Assembly: GCA_023457615.1 (NCBI GenBank) | Contig: JAEWKY010000111.1 | Location: 1 to 5,180, forward strand | DNA from: Actinomycetes bacterium | GTDB taxonomy: Bacteria; Actinomycetota; Actinomycetes; Actinomycetales; Microbacteriaceae | Direction of reading: 5' to 3' | Length of the DNA stretch: 5,180 nt | Shown: positions 1-4,812 of the stretch, piece by piece | Numbering within the stretch: position 1 is the stretch's first letter | How the letters are laid out: each line of letters starts with the position of its first letter | Position numbers and translations under genes: made by a program | Notes under the pieces: generated by a model | The model's input: the letters and a program-made list of their open reading frames with translations, nothing else | Told to the model about the DNA's origin: nothing | The model's database searches: none

Positions 1-161
1 TCGAGGCGATGAAGATGGAGCACGCGCTCGTCGCGCCCCACGCGGGCACGGTGAGCCTGCGCGTGCATCCCGGAGACCTCGTGCGACGCGACCAGGTGGT
101 CGCCGTCGTCACACACGACCCCGACACCCGGAATCCCGAGACGCCTGGAGGCACGCCATGA
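1..161 (+). CDS. Acyl-CoA carboxylase alpha subunit, C-terminal biotin-carrier domain (partial; probably methylcrotonyl-CoA carboxylase)
   Basis: Only the last 52 codons are present, read in the frame whose codons begin at base 3 and ending in TGA at 159-161. They encode the second half of a biotinyl (BCCP) domain. The biotin attachment motif EAMKMEH is at the left edge, with the acceptor lysine encoded at 12-14. It is followed by the usual APHAGTV and GDLVRRDQVVAVV strands and a short Pro/Gly-rich tail. In actinobacteria this domain normally closes a fused biotin carboxylase-BCCP alpha subunit that works with a separate carboxyltransferase beta subunit. Both would lie to the left, outside the window. 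The neighbours (acyl-CoA dehydrogenase, MaoC, CitE-like lyase) suggest the 3-methylcrotonyl-CoA carboxylase of leucine breakdown, as for AccA1 of M. tuberculosis. Substrate is inferred from context; the biotin domain itself is clear. The stop overlaps the next start (ATGA, 158-161), implying translational coupling. Confidence 0.93.
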   Translation, partial: EAMKMEHALVAPHAGTVSLRVHPGDLVRRDQVVAVVTHDPDTRNPETPGGTP

Positions 162-1324
162 AGTACGAGCTCACGCCCGAGCAGCAGGACCTCTACGACA
201 CCGTCTGCCGGTTCGCCGACGAGGTCGTCGCGCCCGCGGCGTACCAGTACGACACCGAGCGCCGCCTGCCGCTCGACATCATCGCGCAGATGGGCGACCT
301 GGGCCTCTTCGGGCTGCCGTTCCCGACCGAGTACGGCGGTCAGGGCAGGTCGTACTTCGACCTCTGCCTCGCCGTCGAGGCCCTCGCCCGCGCCGACCAG
401 AGCATCGCCGTGACGCTCGAGGCGGGGGTCGGGCTCGGCATCATGCCGATCTTCCGCCACGGCACCGAGGAGCAGAAGCGGCGCTGGCTGCCCGACCTGC
501 TGAGCGGCCGGGCCCTCGCGGGCTTCGCGCTCACCGAGGCCGACGCGGGCTCCGACGCGGGCGCGACCCGCACGACCGCGGTGCTCGACGGCGACGAGTG
601 GGTCATCAACGGCACGAAGCAGTTCATCACCAACTCCGGCACTCCGATCACGAGCGTCGTGACGATCACCGCGGTGACGGGCGAGGAGACCCTCCCCGAC
701 GGCACCGTCAAGAAGGAGCTCTCGACGATCCTCGTGCCGACGGGCACCCCGGGATTCACGGTCGAGGAGAGCTACGACAAGGTCGGCTGGCACACGTCCG
801 ACACGCATCCGCTCACGCTCGACGACGTGCGCGTGCCCGCGAGCAACCTCCTCGGTGAACGCGGCCGCGGCTACGCGAACTTCCTGCGGGCGCTCGACGA
901 GGGCCGCATCGCCTTCGCCGGACTCGCGACCGGGGCCGCGCAGGGCTGCCTCGAGGAGGCGCTGCGCTACTCGCAGGAGCGCCACGTGTTCGGCCGCAAC
1001 ATCGGCGAGAACCAGCACATCGCGTTCAAGCTCGCGCGCATGCAGTCGCGTGCGCACCAGGCCCGTCTGTGCTGGCACGACGCGGCGCGCAAGCTGGATG
1101 CCGGGCGCCCGTTCAAGAGCGAGGCGTCGATCGCGAAGATGGTGAGCGGTGAGGCCGCGATGGACAACGCGCGCGACGCAACGCAGATCTTCGGCGGCTA
1201 CGGCTTCCTCAACGAGAACGCTGTCGCCCGGCACTACCGCGACTCGAAGATCCTCGAGATCGGCGAGGGCACGACCGAGGTGCAGCTCATGATCATCTCG
1301 CGCGACCTCGGGCTCACCGCCTAG
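158..1324 (+). CDS. Acyl-CoA dehydrogenase (FAD), likely short/branched-chain acyl-CoA in leucine-type catabolism
   Basis: A full-length 388-residue acyl-CoA dehydrogenase that oxidises an acyl-CoA to the 2,3-enoyl-CoA and passes electrons to electron-transfer flavoprotein in the cytosol. The N-terminal helical domain covers about 1-118. The beta domain carries the first family signature, ALTEADAGSD, at 124-133, and WVINGTKQFITNSG at 148-161. The C-terminal helical domain has RHVFGR (275-280), QIFGGYGF (343-350) and IGEGTTEVQ (368-376). Glu370 sits where MCAD and SCAD have their catalytic base; the alternative position used by isovaleryl-CoA dehydrogenase (segment LDEGRIAFAG, 246-255) has Gly249 instead. 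The ATG start is fixed by GGAGG at 147-151, six bases upstream, inside the preceding gene, and by the ATGA overlap. Context (FadE19-like position in a leucine/itaconate cluster) suggests isovaleryl-CoA or another short branched substrate. Family assignment is certain; exact substrate is inferred. Confidence 0.95.
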   Translation: MKYELTPEQQDLYDTVCRFADEVVAPAAYQYDTERRLPLDIIAQMGDLGLFGLPFPTEYGGQGRSYFDLCLAVEALARADQSIAVTLEAGVGLGIMPIFRHGTEEQKRRWLPDLLSGRALAGFALTEADAGSDAGATRTTAVLDGDEWVINGTKQFITNSGTPITSVVTITAVTGEETLPDGTVKKELSTILVPTGTPGFTVEESYDKVGWHTSDTHPLTLDDVRVPASNLLGERGRGYANFLRALDEGRIAFAGLATGAAQGCLEEALRYSQERHVFGRNIGENQHIAFKLARMQSRAHQARLCWHDAARKLDAGRPFKSEASIAKMVSGEAAMDNARDATQIFGGYGFLNENAVARHYRDSKILEIGEGTTEVQLMIISRDLGLTA

Positions 1325-1334
1325 GGTCGGCGAC

Positions 1335-1808
1335 ATGCGCGACGTCGAGCAGCGGGGACTCTGGTTCGAGGAGTTCGAGGAGGGCGTGCGCTACCTGCAC
1401 CGCCCGGGGCGCACCGTGACCGAGGCCGACAACGTGCTGTTCACGACCCTCACGATGAACACCCAGGGCCTGCACCTCGACGCGCACTGGTCGGCCGAGC
1501 AGCCCTTCGGCGAGCGCCTCGTCAACTCGATGTTCACGCTCGCGACGATCGTCGGGGCCTCGGTCACGCAGCTCACGCTCGGCACGATCGTGGCGAACCT
1601 CGGGTTCTCGGAGGTGGCGTTCCCGGCGCCGCTCAAGCACGGCGACACCCTGTACTCCGAGACGACGGTGCTGTCGAAGCGCCTCTCGTCGTCGCGCCCC
1701 GGGCAGGGCGTCGTCGAGCTCGAGCACGTCGGACGCAACCAGCACGGCGCCGTGGTCGCACGTGCCGTGCGGTCGACGCTCGTCTGGACCGAGGGCGGGC
1801 GCCCATGA
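1335..1808 (+). CDS. MaoC-like hot-dog enoyl-CoA hydratase (Rv2499c-like position)
   Basis: A 157-residue single hot-dog domain protein of the MaoC dehydratase family, which adds water to enoyl-CoAs. It starts 10 bases after the dehydrogenase stop; AGGG at 1323-1326 overlaps that stop and serves the ATG with an 8-nt spacer. Visible features are TVTEAD (27-32), the hydratase core NTQGLHLDAHWS (42-53) with His47 and Asp49, FGERLVNSMFTLA (58-70) and the late strand APLKHGDTLYSET (98-110). In R-specific enoyl-CoA hydratases (PhaJ) the catalytic pair is Asp and His five residues apart; here the Asp position is Asn42 while the His is kept. Between a biotin-dependent carboxylase/dehydrogenase pair and a CitE-like lyase, the likely role is hydration of 3-methylglutaconyl-CoA, or of itaconyl/mesaconyl-CoA, to the hydroxyacyl-CoA cleaved by the next enzyme. 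Its stop overlaps the next start by four bases. Confidence 0.88.
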   Translation: MRDVEQRGLWFEEFEEGVRYLHRPGRTVTEADNVLFTTLTMNTQGLHLDAHWSAEQPFGERLVNSMFTLATIVGASVTQLTLGTIVANLGFSEVAFPAPLKHGDTLYSETTVLSKRLSSSRPGQGVVELEHVGRNQHGAVVARAVRSTLVWTEGGRP

Positions 1809-2602
1809 CCTTCGAGCTCGGGCCCGCCCTCCTGTTCTGCCCCGCCGACCGCTCCGACCGGTATGCGAAAGCGCTCGACCGGGCGGACGCCGTGATCCTC
1901 GACCTCGAGGATGCCGTCGCGCCGTCCGCGCGCACGGCGGCCCGCGCGGCACTCGCCGCCACCCCGCTCGACCCCGCCCGCGTCATCGTGCGCGTCAACC
2001 CGCCGTCGACGCCCGACTTCGCGCCCGACCTCGACGCGGTGCGCGCCGCCGGGTACGACACCGTCATGGTCGCGAAGGCCGACGCCGCGATGCCGCCGCT
2101 CCCCGGGCTGCGCGTCGTCGCGCTGTGCGAGACCGCTGGCGGCGTGGTCGATGCCCCCGCTCTGGCCCGCCGCGACGAGGTCGTCGCCCTCATGTGGGGC
2201 GCCGAGGACCTCGTCGCCTCGCTCGGCGGCACCTCCTCGCGCGACGCCTCGGGGCGGTACCGGGATGTCGTGCGCACGGCGAGGTCGCAGGTGCTGCTCG
2301 CCGCCCGGGCGGCGGGGATGGCGGCGATCGACGCGGTGCACCTCGCGATCGCCGACCTCGACGGACTGCGCGACGAGGCCGAGGATGCCGTCGCCTCCGG
2401 GTTCACGGCGACCGCGTGCATCCACCCCTCCCACGTGCCCGTCATCCGTGCGGCCTACCGACCGTCGGAGGAACAGCTCGCCCGCGCTCGCCGCATCCTC
2501 GACGCCGCCGCCACCCAGGCCGGAGTCTTCCGCCTCGACGACCAGATGGTCGACGGCCCCGTGCTCCGCCACGCCGAGGCCGTGCTGCGTCGAGCCACCT
2601 GA
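1805..2602 (+). CDS. CitE-like beta-hydroxyacyl-CoA lyase (HpcH/HpaI/CitE superfamily)
   Basis: A 265-residue TIM-barrel lyase of the CitE family, about the length of M. tuberculosis Rv2498c. Motifs in order are LLFCPADRSDRYAKAL (9-24), ADAVILDLEDAVAP (27-40), RVN (63-65), VALCETAGGV (105-114), MWGAEDLVASLGG (130-142) and ACIHPSHV (204-211). Glu109 and Asp135 are the expected Mg2+ ligands, and Arg63 a likely substrate-carboxylate contact. The GK that often precedes the IHP motif is AT here (202-203). No alpha or gamma citrate-lyase subunits or acyl-carrier genes are visible, so fermentative citrate cleavage is unlikely. By analogy with Rv2498c it would cleave HMG-CoA or citramalyl-CoA to acetyl-CoA plus acetoacetate or pyruvate. 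It starts at the ATGA overlap with the MaoC gene (1805-1808), with GAGGGCGGG nearby as a loose ribosome site. It is the last gene of the operon. Reaction class is firm; substrate is inferred. Confidence 0.9.
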   Translation: MTFELGPALLFCPADRSDRYAKALDRADAVILDLEDAVAPSARTAARAALAATPLDPARVIVRVNPPSTPDFAPDLDAVRAAGYDTVMVAKADAAMPPLPGLRVVALCETAGGVVDAPALARRDEVVALMWGAEDLVASLGGTSSRDASGRYRDVVRTARSQVLLAARAAGMAAIDAVHLAIADLDGLRDEAEDAVASGFTATACIHPSHVPVIRAAYRPSEEQLARARRILDAAATQAGVFRLDDQMVDGPVLRHAEAVLRRAT

Positions 2603-2619
2603 GTATCGATGCTGTTGTG

Positions 2620-2653
2620 CGTTTCTCCGGAGCTCGGGTTCGTTTCTCCGGAG
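2620..2653 (+). repeat. Two direct copies of CGTTTCTCCGGAG, 21-bp period
   Basis: Identical 13-mers lie at 2620-2632 and 2641-2653, directly downstream of the lyase stop. The 8 bases after each copy are only partly alike. A third, inverted copy with one change is at 2709-2721. Whether this is a genome-wide intergenic repeat cannot be judged from one window. Confidence 0.7.
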
Positions 2654-2724
2654 GTTCGGCGGCGGTCGCCCGGAATCTCGGGCGTCCGGCGGGCGGCTGG
2701 TGGGAAAGCTCCGGAAAAACGAAC
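2638..2724. repeat. 16-bp inverted repeat enclosing an inner hairpin; possible terminator of the lyase operon
   Basis: The arms GTTCGTTTCTCCGGAG (2638-2653) and CTCCGGAAAAACGAAC (2709-2724) are reverse complements at 15 of 16 positions. Inside lies a second stem: CGCCCG (2667-2672) pairs with CGGGCG (2679-2684) across a 6-base loop, extended by CGG/CCG (2663-2665 with 2686-2688) past one T-T mismatch. The RNA could fold as a nested hairpin between two transcription units, which would suit termination after the CitE-like gene. There is no clear U-tract, and no transposase or target duplication was found. Structure is seen; function is inferred. Confidence 0.55.
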
Positions 2725-2745
2725 ATCGGCCGAGTGGCGTAGCGA

Positions 2746-2760
2746 GATTGTTAGACAATC
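2746..2760. promoter_or_regulatory. Operator 1: palindrome GATTGT-TAG-ACAATC (GntR/LldR type)
   Basis: A perfect palindrome with 6-base arms and a 3-base centre. Its core TTGTTAGACAA fits TNGTNNNACNA, the operator consensus known for LldR and related FadR-type GntR regulators. It ends 17 bases before the regulator's start codon, and the likely ligand is the regulator encoded next door. Confidence 0.8.
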
Positions 2761-2763
2761 GGC

Positions 2764-2769
2764 TAGATT
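2764..2769 (+). promoter_or_regulatory. Candidate -10 box TAGATT of the regulator-lldD operon
   Basis: TAGATT fits the actinobacterial TANNNT -10 pattern and overlaps the left half of operator 2. A start site about 7 bases downstream would fall at or next to the ATG at 2778, giving a leaderless mRNA. That agrees with the lack of a Shine-Dalgarno sequence there. No convincing -35 box is visible, so this remains a candidate. Confidence 0.4.
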
Positions 2770-2780
2770 GTCCGACAATG
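2766..2780. promoter_or_regulatory. Operator 2: palindrome GATTGT-CCG-ACAATG overlapping the start codon
   Basis: A second copy of the operator (core TTGTCCGACAA) whose centre is 20 bp from that of operator 1, about two helical turns, so two dimers could bind the same DNA face. The shared pattern is AGATTGTnnGACAAT. Its last three bases are the ATG of the GntR gene (2778-2780). This position is well suited to tight autorepression of the regulator-dehydrogenase operon. Confidence 0.8.
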
Positions 2781-3422
2781 TCACTCTCTGCTGCGACCGT
2801 GCCCGACGTGATCGTCGAGACGCTGCGCGCGCGCATCATCGACCAGGTCGAGGCGCCCGGGGCCGCGATCACCGAGTCGGCGGTCGCCCTGCGCTTCGGC
2901 GTCGCCCGACCGACCGCGCGCCTCGCGATCGAACGCCTCGTCGCCGACGGGCTCCTCCGCCGGGAGGCGCACCGCGCGGCCCGCGTTCCCGAGCTGACCC
3001 GCGACGACATCGTCGATCTGTTCGCGACCCGGCAACTCCTCGAGTCGGCCGCCCTCGGGTCGCTCGCGACCGCCGGCACCATCCCGGCCGACGCCCTCGC
3101 GGCGCACCGGACCCTGCTCGAGGCCGCACGTCTCGACGGCGCCTTCGCCGCGACCGACGCCGACTTCCACCGCTCGCTCGTCGCCGGCCAGTCGAGCCCG
3201 CGACTCGCCCGCCTGCACGCGAGCCTCATGGGCGAGATCGAGCTCTGCATCGGCCAGGTGCAGGCCCACCATCTCGTCGGCGTCGCGGACGTCGCCGCCC
3301 AGCACCAGGGCATCCTCGACGCCGTCACTGCGGGGGATGCCGACCGCGCGGCCGCGCTCGCCGCCGACCACGTCGACCAAACGCGCATCGCGCTGCTCGC
3401 CCACTACGACGCCACCCACTGA
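2778..3422 (+). CDS. GntR-family (FadR subfamily, FCD domain) regulator, LldR-like
   Basis: A 214-residue transcription factor. The winged helix-turn-helix covers about 8-70, with the GntR core AAITESAVALRFGVARPTAR (29-48) and ERLVADGLLRRE (52-63). The all-helical FCD ligand domain covers about 75-208. Likely metal ligands of the FCD pocket are Asp127 and His131 (DADFHRSL), His176 (QHQGIL) and His198 (ADHVDQ), the Asp-plus-three-His set known from zinc-binding FCD regulators such as C. glutamicum LldR. It lies 12 bases before the lactate dehydrogenase gene and carries LldR-type operators on its own start, so lactate-responsive autorepression is inferred. The ATG at 2778 is preferred although the frame stays open further upstream: the wHTH begins just after it, the upstream part reads through the CitE-like gene and repeats, and operators sit on it. 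No Shine-Dalgarno is present. A regulator of another 2-hydroxy acid is the main alternative. Confidence 0.9.
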   Translation: MSLSAATVPDVIVETLRARIIDQVEAPGAAITESAVALRFGVARPTARLAIERLVADGLLRREAHRAARVPELTRDDIVDLFATRQLLESAALGSLATAGTIPADALAAHRTLLEAARLDGAFAATDADFHRSLVAGQSSPRLARLHASLMGEIELCIGQVQAHHLVGVADVAAQHQGILDAVTAGDADRAAALAADHVDQTRIALLAHYDATH

Positions 3423-3434
3423 CTCGAGAGAACC

Positions 3435-4688
3435 GTGAAGAACCCCCTGAAGCAGACCCGTCAGGTGCCGAGCCCGACCCAGATCTTCGAGCTGCTGAAG
3501 TTCAAGAAGCCCAACTTCGACGCGACCGATCGGAGGCTGCAGGCGGCGCTGACGATCGCCGACCTCCGCCTTATCGCGCAGCGCCGCACCCCGAAAGCCG
3601 CGTTCGACTACACCGACGGTGCCGCGGAGGGCGAGCTGTCGCTCGCTCGCGCCCGTCAGGCGTTCGAGGACGTCGAGTTCTCCCCCTCGATCCTGCGCTC
3701 CGCCGCGTCGGTCGACACGTCGACGACGATCCTCGGCGGGCGAGCGTCGATGCCGCTCGCGATCGCGCCCACCGGGTTCACGCGGCTCATGCAGACGCAG
3801 GGCGAGCTCGCCGGGGCGTCCGCGGCGGGGGCGGCGGGCATCCCGTTCACCCTGTCGACGCTCGGCACGACCTCGATCGAGGACGTGAAGGCGGCGAACC
3901 CCGACGGGCGCAACTGGTTCCAGCTCTACGTCATGCGCGACCGCTCGATCTCCTATGGGCTCGTCGAGCGCGCCGCGGCGGCGGGCTTCGACACCCTGCA
4001 GTTCACGGTCGACACCCCGGTCGCGGGAGCCCGGCTGCGCGACAAGCGCAACGGCTTCAGCATCCCGCCGGCGCTCACCCTGGGCACGATCGTCAACGCG
4101 ATCCCGCGCCCGTGGTGGTGGTGGGACTTCCTCACCACCCCGAAGCTCGAGTTCGCGTCGCTCACGACGACCGGCGGCACGGTCGGCGAGCTGCTCGATG
4201 CGGCGATGGACCCGACCATCTCCTACGACGACCTCGCCGTCATCCGCGCGATGTGGCCCGGCAAGATCGTCATCAAGGGCGTGCAGAACGTGGCCGACTC
4301 GAAGACCCTCGCGGGGCTGGGGGTGGATGGCATCATCCTGTCGAACCACGGCGGCCGCCAGCTCGACCGCGCGCCGATCCCGTTCCACCTGCTGCCCGAG
4401 GTCGCCCGCGAGGTCGGCGGGGACGTCGAGATCGGGATCGACACGGGCATCATGTCCGGCGCCGACATCGTGGCCTCCGTCGCCCTAGGCGCGAGGTACA
4501 CGATGATCGGCCGTGCCTACCTCTACGGCCTCATGGCCGGCGGGAGGCGCGGGGTCGACCGCGCGCTCGAGATCCTGCGCGGCGAGCTCGTGCGCACGAT
4601 GACCCTGCTCGGCGTCGCCTCCCTCGACGAGCTGAACCCGTCGCACGTGACGCAGCTCGAGCGCCTCACCCCCCGCGCCCGCCCGTAG
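3435..4688 (+). CDS. lldD: L-lactate dehydrogenase (quinone), FMN-dependent alpha-hydroxy-acid dehydrogenase
   Basis: A 417-residue FMN-dependent 2-hydroxy-acid dehydrogenase that oxidises L-lactate to pyruvate, in LldD enzymes passing electrons to membrane quinone. Family residues include Tyr59 (AFDYTDGAAEGE), Tyr165 (FQLYVMRD), the VDTPVAGARLRDKRNGF segment (192-208), Lys281 (IKGVQN), the catalytic SNHGGRQLD (303-311) with His305 and Arg308, and IDTGIMSGADIV (335-346). In the last motif the Arg usual in glycolate oxidase-type enzymes (DGGVRRG) is Met340. The segment 209-260 carries PWWWW (226-230) and may touch the membrane. A soluble lactate oxidase or monooxygenase is less likely, given the long N-terminal extension and the partner regulator. 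The start is GTG with GAGAG at 3426-3430 just upstream. It is the second gene of the regulator's operon, and two hairpins follow the stop. No lactate permease is in the window. Confidence 0.9.
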   Translation: MKNPLKQTRQVPSPTQIFELLKFKKPNFDATDRRLQAALTIADLRLIAQRRTPKAAFDYTDGAAEGELSLARARQAFEDVEFSPSILRSAASVDTSTTILGGRASMPLAIAPTGFTRLMQTQGELAGASAAGAAGIPFTLSTLGTTSIEDVKAANPDGRNWFQLYVMRDRSISYGLVERAAAAGFDTLQFTVDTPVAGARLRDKRNGFSIPPALTLGTIVNAIPRPWWWWDFLTTPKLEFASLTTTGGTVGELLDAAMDPTISYDDLAVIRAMWPGKIVIKGVQNVADSKTLAGLGVDGIILSNHGGRQLDRAPIPFHLLPEVAREVGGDVEIGIDTGIMSGADIVASVALGARYTMIGRAYLYGLMAGGRRGVDRALEILRGELVRTMTLLGVASLDELNPSHVTQLERLTPRARP

Positions 4689-4698
4689 CCCCGCGACC

Positions 4699-4734
4699 TC
4701 CCGCGGCGGCCGTGTGGTGGTGGCCGCCGCGGGA
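4699..4734 (+). terminator. Hairpin with 13-bp GC-rich stem after lldD
   Basis: TCCCGCGGCGGCC (4699-4711) pairs perfectly with GGCCGCCGCGGGA (4722-4734) around a 10-base loop, starting 10 bases after the lldD stop. No U-tract follows, but high-GC actinobacterial terminators often lack one. Probably the first half of a tandem terminator. Confidence 0.7.
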
Positions 4735-4739
4735 TCCCT

Positions 4740-4798
4740 GCTATTTGCCCGAAATGGCCCCTTCGTCCTGCGTGAAGGGGCCATTTCGGGCAAATAGC
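4740..4798. terminator. Perfect 25-bp stem-loop, probable strong (possibly bidirectional) terminator
   Basis: The arms at 4740-4764 and 4774-4798 are exact reverse complements over 25 bases, with a 9-base loop (4765-4773). The arms begin GCTATTTGCCC and end GGGCAAATAGC. The 3' flank has no T-run, although the symmetric ATTT/AAAT edges give weak tracts on both strands. It stands 5 bases from the preceding hairpin and 1 base before the next gene's ribosome site. A dispersed intergenic repeat is an alternative reading. Confidence 0.75.
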
Positions 4799-4799
4799 C

Positions 4800-4803
4800 G
4801 GAG
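4800..4803 (+). promoter_or_regulatory. Ribosome-binding site GGAG for the hydrolase
   Basis: GGAG lies 9 bases before GTG 4813. An in-frame TAG at 4795-4797, formed by the hairpin's right arm, rules out any earlier start, so this site and that GTG define the beginning of the gene. Confidence 0.7.
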
Positions 4804-4812
4804 ACTGGACGA

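Noticed and set aside
2638..2724. An insertion sequence or MITE bounded by the 16-bp inverted repeat
   Set aside because: No target-site duplication could be seen at the edges and no transposase is present, so it is only listed as a repeat and possible terminator.
1911..2777. Upstream extension of the GntR frame, which stays open to 1911
   Set aside because: The added stretch overlaps the CitE-like gene out of phase and the repeat-rich gap, and the wHTH domain starts directly after ATG 2778, where the operators also lie.
1391..3388. A 665-codon open frame on the minus strand, plus a 535-codon one at 2781-4388
   Set aside because: They run antisense through the MaoC, lyase, GntR and lldD genes, have Arg/Gly/Ala-rich low-complexity translations and show no known domain. 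Long antisense frames are expected from the G/C third-position bias.
4699..4798. CRISPR-like or tRNA-like structure in the hairpin region
   Set aside because: There are no repeated units with spacers, and no cloverleaf; the two unrelated stems are simple stem-loops after a stop codon.
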